Notes: generated from the letters alone by a model not told the origin. A stretch of 64,000 nt of DNA from Nilaparvata lugens (GCF_014356525.2 NC_052505.1:15248635-15312634), one strand, 5' to 3'; positions 21,975-33,690 are shown, counted from the stretch's first letter. Made by a program: numbers and translations.

Positions 21975-22349
21975 TAGTGAGGTTCACGTTATAATGACAG
22001 TGTTTGATTAGTAATGGTATTGCTATCCTTGTCTGTCATTCAACAAAGCGGATAACGCTATCTTTTTCTTTGCTTTGCTCTGTTGCCAAATCGTCTTATA
22101 ACAATGTAGAATTAATAATTAATTAACAGAATATTTCATCTTAATTTTGAAAACTCATTATGAAATTATTGAAAAATATAATTTCTTCCTTAATAAAATA
22201 TAATGATTATTTTAAACGAGAATAAACATTTAATATTACATTAATAAACCTGTATCAGCTACCGTCAAGAAGGCATTCATAAGACAGTGAGGATCGGCAA
22301 CGTTGTTCTCCTATTTTTTTCCACTGCCATTATAACGTGCACCTCACTA
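21975..22349. mobile_element. MITE-1 copy
   Basis: Termini TAGTGAGGTTCACGTTATAA and ccattataacgtgcacctcacta, ~375 bp, left flank TA. Interior matches the 5559 copy ('gataacgctatcttttt', 'caagaaggcattc'). Confidence 0.85.
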
Positions 22350-23180
22350 TTGTCATTTATTTATTTATACATTATACATAGGTTACAATATCATTCTCAA
22401 CTCAAGGAACAACAGGTTTAAAGCCCAAAACTGTTCCTTTCCAAATTTAAATAGAAATTGTCCAAAAATAAGTTATGTTTACACTAGATGTATTAATGAC
22501 GGTAGGTGGGTCTATTCGAAAAATATCGAAAAATCTATATGTGGACCGCACTATAGAAGAGGTCTTAACCTCATTTTAGGAATAAGGCACTCAAATGCAG
22601 ACTGCAGAAGCTTTGCTGGAGAAGAAAAAGCTGTGGTTAGCAATTATGTTATAGAAGGAAATTGCAAGGCATAGATTCGGCAATGTTGCTCATCTATATT
22701 CCTCCACTGCCATTGTAACGCGGACCTTACTATAGAGGAGAACAACTATATTATCTGTTATCTATATTATCTTTATTATCATAAATAGTATATTATCTAT
22801 ATTATCATAAGAATTTATGATAAATTACTCACATATCAATGGTATTGATGTCAATTAAGTTTGTTTTTTTGGTCCTTCAAAATATGTGAATATTTCTTAT
22901 TTTAGTGATAATAATGTGTAATTTTTCTTCTATGTTTGGTTTTGAAGAATCTAAATTTAAAAATCTACTTTGTGAAAATAATTAAGAACTGAAAATTTTG
23001 TGAAGTGAACAACTACTAGACTTTACCTATTTCGGACTATGTAACCTTATCTAAAATTGGGAGAGGAATAGCACAAGGTTACCTTATTTTTTTCTCCCTA
23101 TCATTTTTGATGATGTACGTATTATATGAATCAATAAAGAATAAATAAATTTTCGGTTGTGAAGATGTCAGTCTACACGT
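22350..23180. repeat. Retroelement 3' tails and a MITE-1 fragment
   Basis: 22355-22490 is a 'caggtttaaagcccaaaactgttcctttcc' tail in minus orientation. 22540-22735 resembles the right half of MITE-1 (ctgccattgtaacgcggacct). 22940-23140 carries 'gggagaggaatagcacaagg', 'ccctatcattt' and 'caataaagaataaataaa', repeated at 35090-35290, 46440-46610 and 56545-56705 and probably the 3' end of a non-LTR family. No gene. Confidence 0.5.
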
Positions 23181-23182
23181 AA

Positions 23183-23810
23183 ATATCGGGGACCGAGCTT
23201 CGCTCTGGAGTACAAAAGCATGAACATTTATTACGAAAGAAGAAAATATTATAATAACATTCATACAGAAATTTTCTATCTAATCACAGTAAATTGAGAT
23301 TAATTCCCAGAGGATTGCAAAAATTCCCCTCACAAAGGCCCAGTTGCACAAAAGCCGGTTTAATTTTAATCCTGATTAACTTCACGTGAACCAAATCAGA
23401 GAAGACCATTTCAAAAAGATGGATCTACTGGAATTAATTAGGATTGAAAATAACCCGGCTTTTTCGCAACCGGCACTAAGTACCTGATTGAATGATTACA
23501 AAAGTTCAACAGCTGAGTCATAATTTTGACACACATCAACTCGCTCACTCACTTCCATCACCAACAGACGACGAAATAATTATTATCAGCTGTTTTTCCA
23601 AGGATGAATAATAATTATCCTTTTAATGTCCTTCAGCGAGTTTTCCCAGGGATGAGACCTAGTGCAATCGAATCTTTATTATTATAAACCTACTATGTTC
23701 TGAATGTCTTGAGAATCGTTAGAGCCGTTTTCGAGATCCGGTGAAATACAAACATCTCAACATCCAAACATATAAACAGAAGCTGCTCTTTTAATAGTAG
23801 AGGATATCTG
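23183..23810 (+). repeat. Repeat family X (GAGCttcGCTC hairpin type), copy with nested palindrome
   Basis: Starts atatcggggaccgagcttcg and ends near 'aacatataaacagaagctgctc...ttaatagtag'. Contains the conserved 'cttcagcgagttttcccagg' and 'gagccgttttcgagatccgg' blocks also present in copies at 37078/38337, 38878, 57353 and 62009. A palindromic insert with 'gttgcacaaaagccgg' / 'ccggctttttcgcaaccgg' termini lies at about 23338-23475, and at the equivalent place in the 57353 copy. Class unresolved. Confidence 0.65.
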
Positions 23811-24670
23811 AAACCGTTAAGTAGGCGTAACATATCTGCTGTTTGAGTAAATAAGATGAACCTCTCATTACATCCAATCTATTCCATTCGATTTATATGG
23901 TCATAGTAAATAATCAATATATCATAGAATGAAATATTTTTGCAATTCAGTCACTGCTCAGGCGCAGTAATAATCTGCATTTTAGGCTAAATGATTGTTT
24001 ACTTTAATCATGAAGGGAACATTCAGCCCAGTCCCTATTCCTTTTGTTGAACGTAAAAATCAATAATAATAAGCGTCATTATTTCAAAAACAAAACCAAA
24101 CAAATCATCAAGCATACAAAATTTTTTTCAAAAAAAACTTCTTAATAAACCTACTGAATTGTATAATTTGACATAACAGGAAGGTTGTCTGTCAGGAGTC
24201 GGTATCTACTGAATCAATATTACAATGATTTATCCTAACTGAATAGTATCTGATGATATCCTAACTGCCCCTTCGATCTACAAAACTAAAATAAATTCAA
24301 AAATTTGATAATTATAATTATGATACTGTTATGCAAGAAATAAAAATAATAATATGCAATATTATTTGAATAATAAATAGAAAATAAATAATCAACTTTT
24401 CCTTTCATCAAAACAAAACAGAAAAAAATAAGTGTGCAATACTTAAATAATTTTAATTGAATATCATACTTTAGTCACTTTATAGCCAAAGAAAATCATA
24501 TACATATCACCTAAATTACTAATTACTATTATCATGACCTACTCAATTCAATAATTGAATTCTCTGATTAGCGGCTCTCTTATTTTGCTTGCTTGTTGCA
24601 CGTACCGTGCCAGCTTCCACCAATCACTTCCATTGAGCCAATCAATGACCTCTGAGTCACTCAATTCAAC
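23811..24670. other. AT-rich spacer, nothing identified
   Basis: No ORF, RNA or repeat recognised. Confidence 0.4.
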
Positions 24671-24945
24671 CATAGAGAAACAATAGCATAAGTAGACATC
24701 CCATGGTATAGGGCGTTTATGTCGCAACTTTTACTGTTATCTCAAGCCGATTACTGTTGATTATTGTAGATTTTTACTGTTTTGGCCGGGTGAGATTGTA
24801 TGAACGGCACAATATGAGAGACTGCCAGCGTCACATAGCTTTATGGGAAAGAACTTCGTGGACCATCGGCTTGAGATAACAGAAAAAGTTACGACATAAA
24901 CACCCTATACCATGGGATATCTACTTACGCTATTGTTTCTCTATG
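24671..24945. mobile_element. MITE-2 copy B, 7-bp TSD
   Basis: catagagaaacaatagcata ... tattgtttctctatg, 275 bp, with attcaac at 24664-24670 and 24946-24952. Confidence 0.9.
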
Positions 24946-25977
24946 ATTCAACTTTCCCCAAAAAGGCTGTTCGAACTCCCCTTCAGGATTGGACATACTC
25001 CAATGAAATGTTTATTATTTTTCCTCTGCCCCATATACAAATTCAAATTCAATTCAATTTATTCAAAAACTTTATACATTACATAGTACGTAAAAACAAA
25101 GTAAACACAATATATTAGATTGTAACATTAATATGAAAAACAAGTAACAAGTAAATTAATAACTCCATGCTTGGACGATAAGTCCGCCGTGTGCATGGAG
25201 GAGTCTTCTGGCAATCGATAAGAAAAATAATAATAATAATACTTTATTGACACTAGATAAAATATAAAATCTAATTACTAATAAAATAAGAAATTGAAAA
25301 TTATAAGCAAAAATAATACTTTAACTAAGTGAATTGAACTAAAAAAAAAATTAATTTCTTGCACATTGAACAGATCCACTGCTCTTCCTCTCTGCCATGT
25401 CCATAGTTCAAATTCAATAATGCACCTCTAGCCTTCAGAATAGAACTCATCATTTTCCAAAAATCGATTATACAGTTGTTGATGGAATTACAAATTAAAT
25501 AGATTGAAGAATATTAAGCTTTCAAGTTTCACATTTTTACTTACACGAGTTATAAGTCTGACTTGTGTATTGACATTGAAGCTCTAAAGTCAGCATCTGA
25601 TTACCGGACTATTTAATCTCAATAATGAACATTTATTATTTAATCATGAAAATGTATATAATTTTCTTTATGAATTTAATATATTTCATATACAATTGAT
25701 CTTCATTAAAATGAATGAAATGCAGTAGATACATTATTAACAAGAATCAACAATATTAATGTTAGATAAGATATAACGGGATCACTTGAATCTCAGCAAT
25801 CTACAGTAGAAGGCAGTGGAAAAGGATCAGTGACAACAATGCTCTTCTATGAAATCCTCCGACTAGATTTTCTCAGCGTTTCCTCAATTTCTTCATTCCA
25901 TGTCGTTTCTCATGATCAGAATAATTCCATTAGTTTTATATTTTCAACAATTTCTATGAAATCAAATCTTTATAAAA
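24946..25977. repeat. Retroelement tails and MITE-1 fragment
   Basis: 25030-25240 ('caattcaatttattcaaaaa', 'cgccgtgtgcatggaggagt') and 25240-25350 ((AAT)n followed by actttattgacac) look like minus-oriented 3' ends of non-LTR elements. 25760-25850 resembles part of MITE-1 (ctacagtagaaggcagtggaa). No gene. Confidence 0.4.
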
Positions 25978-26641
25978 TCTATATTTTATATGAAAGCGAA
26001 ATGGCACTCACTCACTGACTGACTGACTCACTCACTCGCAGAACTAAAAATCTACCGGACCAAAAACGTTCAAATTTGGTAGGTAAGTTCAGTTAGCCCT
26101 TTTGAGGCGCAATAATAACAGATTTGAAAAATTTCCAAAGTTACGCCCAAAATCTGCGTTTTTCCAGCTTTTTTTAGCGTTTTCTCAGCTTTATCGAGAA
26201 CAAATGAACAGAAAATGTTCAAATTTAGTACAGAAGCTCAACTAGGTTGTAATAATGTTGTGTTAGAAGGAATTTGAAAAAACCGCCAAAGATACGCCCA
26301 AAATTAGCGTTTTTTTTTGCGTTTTCTCAGTTCTTTCATCAAGTAACAGACAGAAAATGTTTAGTTTTGAGCATATCATAGGCGAAATATTGAAGGCCTC
26401 TCAATTTGTAGACCTCAGCGGAACCTCTGTACCGAATTTGAACGTTTTATGTCTGAGAAAACGTAGAAAAGCTGGTAAAAAGACTAAAAACTCCTGTTAC
26501 TATATCGGTATGCTCAAATGAAAAATGCAGGCGAGCGAAGCGAGCCCGCTGATCTCATTTTTGGACGATCCAGTCGGGGGTCCAGGGGGCGGAGCCCCCT
26601 GGTTAAACTGATATGGCGAGCGAAGCGAGCCTGACGGCTAG
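25978..26641 (+). mobile_element. Nonautonomous Helitron-like element, 664 bp
   Basis: Begins TCTATATTTTATATGAAAGC followed by 'ggcactcactcactgactga', the usual look of arthropod Helitron 5' ends. A near-terminal hairpin CCAGGGGGC-GGA-GCCCCCTGG lies at about 26582-26602. It ends ...gcctgacggCTAG followed by T, and is preceded by A at its 5' end, fitting insertion between A and T without target duplication. No Rep/helicase ORF. Confidence 0.78.
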
Positions 26642-27698
26642 TAATTGATGAACAGTAATTTTCCTACGTTGTAACATTTTTTCGGAAATCGGATTTGAAC
26701 CTTCAAATCCTTCAAACCTTTGGAATTGTACTTCAACCTTCATTGAAGTACATTTTTGGATCTTAATGATTATTTTTTTACATCGAACTGTTACTTAAAT
26801 TTCACATTTTAAACCTATTTTGCATTTTAGATTATTATTTACATTTGACTATTATCCTGTTCCGACCGATATTCGTCCTCTAGTAGGTTTTTCCAACATC
26901 TCGGTTCCCTGCTCTTACTTCAACTGTGATTTCTCATTTCTATATTTAATCAAACCACACATTTCAAATTTCAACGTTCATTCTTTATTGATTATGATTG
27001 TACATCATCAAAATGATAGGGAGAGAAAAAATAAAGTAACCTTGTGCTATTCCTCTCCCATATATTCTTCTTCATTGTATTTTGACTTTGGATTCTTGGT
27101 TTATTGAATATTACTTCAGTCATATTCGAATTTTTCAACTCGCTAAATGAAAGTTCCTTACTAAAAAGGCTGCTATTCATATTTTCCCCCATGCTATGCA
27201 ACATATTAAATTATATTGTTGTATAAAAACCTGTGCTTTTCTATTCATATTTTTCCCTCATGCTATGAAACGGATTTAACTACATTCTTTTATGAAAAAG
27301 CTGTGCTGCGTTTAGCATCCCTTTCAACATTTAATGGAGAGGTTTTGTGGAGCGTGCTCGGAATGAGTGTTTCTACTATTCAAAAAATGTTTATCAGAGA
27401 TGAACACACACACGACCCTGCCCCTCTTCCTCAACCAATACACTCTTCCAATAGAGAGCGATTCTATTTACTTTTCAGCCTTTATTCTGTGTTGAAATCA
27501 CATTCGGCCAGTTGCTTGCTGCTTTGTTAACCTGGTCAACTAATTGAACCCTGCATTGTCATCATACATCACAATACCTTTTTCAATTTTCAGTTTTTCA
27601 GACTGAATATTGTTTCCTCATAATATGCTGCTAATACTTGAAAATATACTTGACCTTATATTTGAAAATTATAATACATTATATATTTACATTAATAC
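26642..27698. other. AT-rich spacer, nothing certain
   Basis: Contains a piece (27015-27065) similar to the 'gggagagaaaa...ccttgtgctattcctctccc' retroelement tail. The near-identical phrases 'ttccttactaaaaaggctgc'/'tattcatattttccc' and 'tcatatttttccctcatgct' suggest a short local duplication (27175-27260). No convincing gene. Confidence 0.35.
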
Positions 27699-28053
27699 AA
27701 CGTTTTATACATTTCTCTCTCTTTGGTTAACAGCCGTTGGGATGGTTAGCAGAAAATCTCCATGTCTCTCTGTCATCCGACATCCTTTGTACATTTCACT
27801 TGATGCAAATTCAAATTTTATTTCTTGACCGAGCAAAGTGAGGTCTAAAATTCAAGTCAACGGTTTGGCATTTCTTTTTTATGTTTATATGTTGCGCATT
27901 TACGGTGAAACACAGCAATAGATTTTCATGAAATTTGACAGAGGTATGTTATTTTTTAAATTGCGCGTCGACGTATATACAAGGTTTTTGGAAATTTTGA
28001 ATTTCAAGGATAAATATAAAAGGAAAAAGAGCCTACTCCATACGCCAATATTA
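27699..28053. repeat. Left copy of a 355-bp direct repeat (repeat family Y)
   Basis: From 'acgttttatacatttctctc' to 'catacgccaatatta', nearly identical to 28855-29206. The right part ('gaccgagcaaagtgaggtct', 'gttgcgcatttacggtgaaa', 'cgtcgacgtatatacaaggt') belongs to repeat family Y, also at 55610, 56265 and 58972. Confidence 0.85.
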
Positions 28054-28390
28054 AGCTGGCCACTGACGAGCGTTCCAACAAGCCAAATGGCACGGTAGCG
28101 TGCCATTGGAACGACGTGAATGGTGAATCGCGCTCGTATTTTGGTGGAGCGACGAGGCTCGATGGAATTCCAACCGGTTGAAAATCCATCGCGCCACGCC
28201 AAACCTACGTCACTCCAACTCCTCGTGAATGGGGAATCTCGATGGCATGCTGGAACGACGGAACGACCGTGAATGTGGAAACCTGTGGGTTGTCCCGTCT
28301 CAGTGCGTGTCAGACCGTTGACTTGGAAGGATAGATTGCTGTTTTGCTCTTGTTTTGATTGTTGTTTTGTTCTTGTGTTGTTGTGTTGTC

Positions 28391-28561
28391 ATGAGTTCGA
28401 ACCGGGATTTTGTAATCTCTGTGATCGAGATGTACAGGGATCATACCTGTTTGTGGAAAATAACAGACCCTGGTTACCATGACAAGGTAAAAAGGAACGC
28501 TGCTCTGGAGATGATCCTTGATTTTTTAAAACTGTTGATCCCACAGCTACAAAAGATGTAG
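28391..28561 (+). pseudogene. MADF-domain protein fragment of a Harbinger element
   Basis: 57 codons starting MSSNRDFVISVIEMYRDHTC. The pattern FVISVIEMYRDHTCLWKITDP.YHDK.KRN.A is the first half of a MADF (Adf-1/Myb-SANT-like) DNA-binding domain. In PIF/Harbinger elements a Myb/MADF-like accessory protein is encoded beside the transposase and helps it bind the transposon ends. It is cut short by LKLLIPQLQKM and a stop. Confidence 0.7.
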
Positions 28562-28573
28562 TTACTAAGAAGC

Positions 28574-28774
28574 TCAACTCGATGAGAGGCTCATCGGTGA
28601 TATCGCTGTGATGAACTTCAGCTCTTCATAGTTCATCCCGGTGGCCAAGAAACGTAGAGTTGCAGCCAACCTCTCATGGGGAGTAATGCACTGTCTCATG
28701 ACTGTATCTTTCTTTGTAATCATCGGTGTTACCAAACGAAGTAAATGGTTGTAGGTATCTTCATCCATACGCAA
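28574..28774 (-). pseudogene. PIF/Harbinger transposase N-terminal fragment
   Basis: 66 codons starting MRMDEDTYNHLLRLVTPMIT and containing ITPHERLAATLRFLATGMNY. The phrase MDE.T...LL..V.P.I.K.DT..R..I.P.ERLA.TLRFLATG is typical of Harbinger/HARBI1-type transposase just upstream of the DDE nuclease. The nuclease core (DDE) is missing. Confidence 0.8.
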
Positions 28775-28854
28775 ATAATTCTTCCAGTCCGAAGGTTCGA
28801 CACTAAGATCTTGAAATAAATTCAGATGCGTGTGATTCCGCCTATTCGAAAATA

Positions 28855-29206
28855 AACGTTTTATACATTTCTCTCTCTTTGGTTAACAGCCGTTGGGATG
28901 GTTAGCAGAAAATCTCCATGTCTCTCTGTCATCCGACATCCTTTGTACATTTCACTTGATGCAAATTCAAATTTTATTTCTTGACCGAGCAAAGTGAGGT
29001 CTAAAATTCAAGTCAACGGTTTGGCATTTCTTTTTATGTTTATATGTTGCGCATTTACGGTGAAACACAGCAATAGATTTTCATGAAATTTGACAGAGGT
29101 ATGTTATTTTTTAAATTGCGCGTCGACGTATATACAAGGTTTTTGGAAATTTTGAATTTCAAGGATAATATAAAAGGAAAAGGAGCCTCCTCCATACGCC
29201 AATATT
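28855..29206. repeat. Right copy of the direct repeat flanking the Harbinger remnant
   Basis: 352 bp with only a few differences from 27699-28053 (for example one T fewer in 'catttcttttt' and 'ggataata' versus 'ggataaata'). It then continues into 'gagtaaaaatcagactatag', the normal continuation of repeat family Y, which the left copy lacks. Confidence 0.85.
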
Positions 29207-30097
29207 AGAGTAAAAATCAGACTATAGAATTATTCATCATAAATTAGCTGTCGAGTGGATTATAAACTGCATGCCATGACGCATGTACCTCATCAATGTA
29301 ACTTGGTGAAAATCAGCTGCTGTGTGGACTATTAATTGCATGCCTCATTGAATGCAATTTTTATGCACTATTAAATGAACTATTGATTGCAAGTATTATA
29401 ATAACTAAAATAACATAGTATTGTCTCTCGACCTTTCTCTGCTTTGAACTCGGGCTGTCCTGTTGCCAGTATGTCTTGAAGGAGATTAGCTTTTGATGTT
29501 AGCATTTTTGATACACCAACCCCAAAAGCCATTAGCCGTTTTCACACCGATATCTCGCCGACACGACATTCAGACAGGATTTACTCTGATGGGCAGTATA
29601 AGAGGAGGCTGTGGTTTATAACTGCGCGAGGTCCACTGTTTACAGAACTACTAGTTCAAAATATTTACAATCAATCACAAACAATAAAATAACAAAAATA
29701 CACAGCTCATCAAAATGAAAAATTATTGAATAATAATAATTATTATTATTATTGACAATGTTCAATAATGGTTGATTTGATTAGAGATTAGTCCTAAATT
29801 ATCAATTATTGATTAGTACTGAATTGATCAGTTTGACAGAAACATGAGATTGATCAATTTATAGATTTAAATGGGATAGTTCTGGAATATAATTGATGAA
29901 TTATACAATTATCAAGTTGATAAAGTCAAATGTAGTATCAATATTATCAATTAATACATATTTATAGTGTGGTCCACGTAATGATGACAGTGTTGAAAGT
30001 TGATTTCTTTATCTCTTTTCTGTATAGGGCTACTTTTATAGAAATAGAAAGAAAAATAAAAATCTTTATTTCTTTAAATAAAAATCTTCTTTAAATA
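29207..30097. other. AT-rich spacer
   Basis: Contains short pieces of repeat families ('cgcgaggtccactgtttaca' near 29625) and a MITE-1-like end near 29960 (tagtgtggtccacgtaatga). No gene. Confidence 0.4.
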
Positions 30098-31130
30098 GTT
30101 ATTTGTGCAACTAGTGCGCAAAGTGACAGTTTGCTGCACCGAAAGAAACGTTTACGGAATTGTTTGTTGAGTGCAGCAGAGGAACTTTGCGCACGTATTT
30201 CACATTAAGTTTTTCCTACAGTTACCATTGAATATGAAAAGTGGGTAATTATGGGTAAAATTGCCTGAAATGCATCAAATGTTTTTCTGTGTAATTTTAT
30301 TATTGATAAAAACCTTAATCCTAAAATCCTAAAGTCCTCGTTGTCCTTGGTTATAATATATAATGTAATAATTTGCGCGTTGTGCTTCGTTGCACCTCTG
30401 CTCACTATAGCAGCCACAGCAGTCACTGTTACCAACTTCATTTTGATTTTGCTGCACTGTTGCTCCATATAACCTACTAAGTATTTTGCGTTGCCATGTT
30501 GCAAAAAATTTTCCCGCACTAGAGCGGAAAAGTGATTCTTTGCGTTCTGTAATCAGTGCAGCAATGGCCACTTTTCAACGTAACTGTAGGAAATAGTTAT
30601 TTGTGCAACTAGTGCGCAAAGTGACAGTTTGCTGCATCGAAAGAAACGTTTACGCCCGAGCCGTAGGCGAGGGCGGAATGGTTTCTTGAGTGCAGCAAAC
30701 GAACTTTGCGCACGTATTTCACATTAAATTTTTCCTACAGTTACCATTGAATATTAAAAGTGGGTAATTATGGGTAAAATTGCCTGAATAATGTAGTAGT
30801 GTTTGAATAGCGGGGGGCAGCTGTGGTGGCACTGTGCTGTCGTTGTCCTTGGTTATAATATCTACTTAATAATTAGCGCGTTGTGCTTCGTTGCATAATT
30901 AGCGCGTTGTGCTTCGTTGCACCTCTGCTCACTATAGCAGCCCAGTCACTGTTACCAACTTCATTTGGATTTTGCTGCACTGGTGCTCCATATAACCTAC
31001 TTACTATTTTGCGTTGTCATGCTGCAAATCTGGAGTACGCAAAGTACTCACTTTGCGCACTAGTGCGGAAAAGTGATTCTTTGCAGCCTGCAATCAGTGC
31101 ACAAATGGTCACTTTTCAGGGTATCTGTAG
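30098..31130. repeat. Tandem pair of a ~500-bp repeat
   Basis: 'agttatttgtgcaactagtg' starts at about 30098 and again at 30595. Both units share 'gcgcaaagtgacagtttgct', 'cacattaa.tttttcctacagttacc', 'gcgcgttgtgcttcgttgca' and 'cactatagcagcc'. Each unit also contains internal inverted segments (TGCGCAAAGT...ACTTTGCGCA). The second unit has an extra 'cccgagccgtaggcgagggc' and a small local duplication of 'aattagcgcgttgtgcttcg'. Several ORFs overlap both units on both strands but resemble no family I know. Confidence 0.7.
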
Positions 31131-31726
31131 GAAAAGTAGATTTCTTTATTTGTTGTATAGCCTACTTGTCATAATATGCAATGTGAAAAGAAAAGGAAAA
31201 AGAATACAAGACTCGTCAAGTTCTAATTCCTGGTGAACTAATCATTAATATGATAGAATATATTCAAGAAATGTATCGTTGATTTTTATTTCCACAAAGC
31301 ATCAGGACTGGGACTGTATCAAAGAATAGAATATTCTCTATTCATTTTAACTTATGATCTATGCTTATGGTCTATAAAAATTTACTTGATCATTCAATGA
31401 TTGAAAAAATTTAAATTGAAAATGGGACAGTTTTGGGCATGAGCCTGTTGTGCCTTTCCTCATGTTAAGTATTTGTACACAATGTGATAAATAAATAATT
31501 AGATAAAATAATAATATTGATTAATATTAGAACAATATAATCAGTTCAGACCTTCCCTTCTCCATCCTTTTCTTTACTCTCTGTGAATTATAGTGAGGTC
31601 CATGTTATAATTGCAATGGACAAAGATAGAACAACGTCATTTTCACTGCCTTCTATAGAGGATGGCTGATACCGGAGTATCTGTCTTGTTAAAAATAATC
31701 AAATTCAAATAATAACAGGAATAATA
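31131..31726. repeat. Retroelement tail and left part of a MITE-1 copy
   Basis: 31400-31500 is a 'gggacagttttgggcatgag' tail. From about 31590 'tagtgaggtccatgttataa' begins a MITE-1 copy that is interrupted by the 31727-31973 foldback and resumes, degraded, near 32040-32105. Confidence 0.5.
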
Positions 31727-31973
31727 ATATTTCCACACTTTTTTCTATGTTTTTCACACGACATGCAGTCAAAAATTTAAGTAAATAATCAAAATCTTTT
31801 AGTTACTGACTGTAGTACTTTCGACCGTCAACCGACCTTTCGACCTTTCAACAGTGTTCAAAATGATCGTGAGACGGTCGAAAGTACTGAAGTCTGTAAG
31901 TAAAAGATTTTGACTATTTACTTTCATTTTTGACTGCATGTCGTCTGAAAAACATAGAAAGAAGTTTGGAAAT
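31727..31973. mobile_element. Foldback element, ~100-bp arms, nested in a MITE-1 copy
   Basis: Left 'tttttctatgtttttcacac', 'gacatgcagtcaaaaat' and 'gtactttcgaccgtc' pair with right 'gacggtcgaaagtac', 'atttttgactgcatgtcgtc' and 'gaaaaacatagaaag'. Noncoding. Confidence 0.75.
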
Positions 31974-32249
31974 ACATCGCTGCTCGGAATGGATCATGAA
32001 ACCATATACCTTTTATTATATTTCATTCGCCAACAAAGAATATTTTTAAATAATTTAATCATAAATTTTCAAATTTGAGATTAAATATTTTGTTGATTAA
32101 TTATATTTGTTCATAAAAAACTATCTATTTTTGGACAATTTCTATCCAAATTTGGGAAAGGAACAGTTTTGGGCTCTAAGCCTGTTGTACCTTTCCCAAT
32201 CATTCATAGTTGAGAATTATATTGTATCTATCAATGTGTAAATAAATTA

Positions 32250-32490
32250 ATAAAAACAATTTAAAAACTTGTAGTACACTTTATTAAAATCTTTAAAATA
32301 TTTAAACGATTAGTTTCGACCATAGGTCATTTTCAAGTTAAAATTTTAATTTAATTTAATTTTTCATTTTCATTCTAACTTGCAAATGACCTATGGTCGA
32401 AACTAGTCGTTAAAATATTTTGAAGTTTTTAATAAATAAAAAAAGGTAAATAAATAAAAGGGTAACTACAAGTTTTTATATTGTTTTTAT
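32250..32490. mobile_element. Foldback with hammerhead-like core
   Basis: Arms 'ttaaaatatttt...' with 'cgaccataggtcattt' on the left and 'aaatgacctatggtcg' on the right. The right arm (about 32379-32412) reads TTGCAAAT-GACC-TAT-GGTC-GAAAC-TAGTCGTT; the GACC/GGTC stem and GAAAC box match the foldback at 5971. The first box is degenerate. Confidence 0.55.
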
Positions 32491-32494
32491 TTTC

Positions 32495-33290
32495 CTTGCC
32501 CTATTACCATAGGTAAGGAAAGTATTGCTTTCCAAAAAAAATAAGGTACCCTAGTGTGGGTGTGTGTATGTGTCTGTGAACACGATAACTCCATTCCTAA
32601 TTAACCAATTGAATTGAAATTTTAAACTTAAGGTCCTTATACCATGAGGATCCGACTATAAGAAATTCAATAAAATTCAATTCAAAATGGCGGATAATGG
32701 CTAAAAAACCATGTTTTTCAAGTTTTCCTCAAAAACGGCTCTAACGATTTCCTTCAAATTTATACCCTAGATAGCTATTTATAAGCCCTATCAACTGACA
32801 TGAGTCTCATTTCTGGGGAAAATTGCAGGAGCTCCGAAGAATGAATTTTGTTAAATTTCTATCACGATTTTCTCAAAAATGACACGACCGATTTTTTTCA
32901 AATTCATACCCTGTACAGTTATATATCAGCTCTATTAACTGGCATGAGTCTCCTCCCTGAGAAATCAACAGGGGGTCCACCCCATCCTTGAGAAATTTAC
33001 TTTGTAACCTCCTTCTCGTGCGTGAGGTAGGTAGGTAGAGCAGTTTATTCAAAAGAACACATGTCGATATTCTATTTGTAGAACAGCTGTTTTGACAACT
33101 TTTAAAAAAACCTCAAATTTCATAATTCAAACAAAGGAAAATGTACTCTGAACACAATAACAATAGTATAATCGTAGTTTTAATTATTCAGCCGCCAATC
33201 GGCATATTGTTATTCCCCTAAATTATCCTCGTTAATGAGGCTTATAGATCAATGAGCAAGGAAAGTTGTGTGAGTGTACCACACCAGATT
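32495..33290. repeat. Repeat family Z copy 1 (microsatellite-carrying element)
   Basis: Runs from 'ccttgccctattaccatagg' to 'gcaaggaaagttgtgtgagt...accacaccag'. Internally it has a short (TG)n tract (32563-32580), 'aacacgataactccattcc', 'ctcaaaaacggctctaacga' and 'cttctcgtgcgtgaggtagg'. Same layout at 35461-37075 and 49831-50955. No ORF. Confidence 0.75.
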
Positions 33291-33356
33291 TTTATTAATT
33301 TTTACAAAAGAAATAAGTGAAGTTATTTTATAAATAAATAAATCTGTGGGTGTGTA

Positions 33357-33359
33357 TCA

Positions 33360-33394
<35 letters not shown>

Positions 33395-33621
33395 ACACAC
33401 ACACTCTCTCTCACACTTTTTCTCTCTCACACACTCTCTTTCTCTTACTCTCTCTCTTTCTCTTACTCTCTTTCTCTTACTCTCTATCTCTCTCTCTCTC
33501 TCTCTTCCTCTCTCTCTTCCTCTTTCTCTCTCTCTCTCTCTCTCTCTCAAAGGGTTGTGTGGCAGAGAGGACCAGGAGTCCTAATTCCGCCCTAATAAAG
33601 GCATATAATCAATCAATCAAT

Positions 33622-33690
<69 letters not shown>
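33357..33690. repeat. (CT)n microsatellite complex
   Basis: Several long CT runs (33360-33391, 33480-33548, 33627-33690) with CA and CTTT interruptions, containing a short non-repetitive island 'gttgtgtggcagagaggacc'. Predicted ORFs here are pure repeat translations. Confidence 0.95.

Larger units (their letters stand above)
28054..28854. mobile_element. Internally deleted PIF/Harbinger element between direct repeats
   Basis: Holds two partial convergent genes typical of PIF/Harbinger transposons: the start of a MADF-domain protein on + (28391-28561) and the N-terminal part of a Harbinger transposase on - (28574-28774). The missing centre of both implies an internal deletion near 28560-28590. 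A GC-rich left part (28060-28310) includes 'ggaacgacgtgaatggtgaa'. Termini and the 3-bp target duplication were not resolved. Confidence 0.7.

Noticed and set aside
28004..28202. Minus-strand 61- and 100-aa ORFs
   Set aside because: They span the junction between repeat family Y and the Harbinger remnant; no family resemblance.
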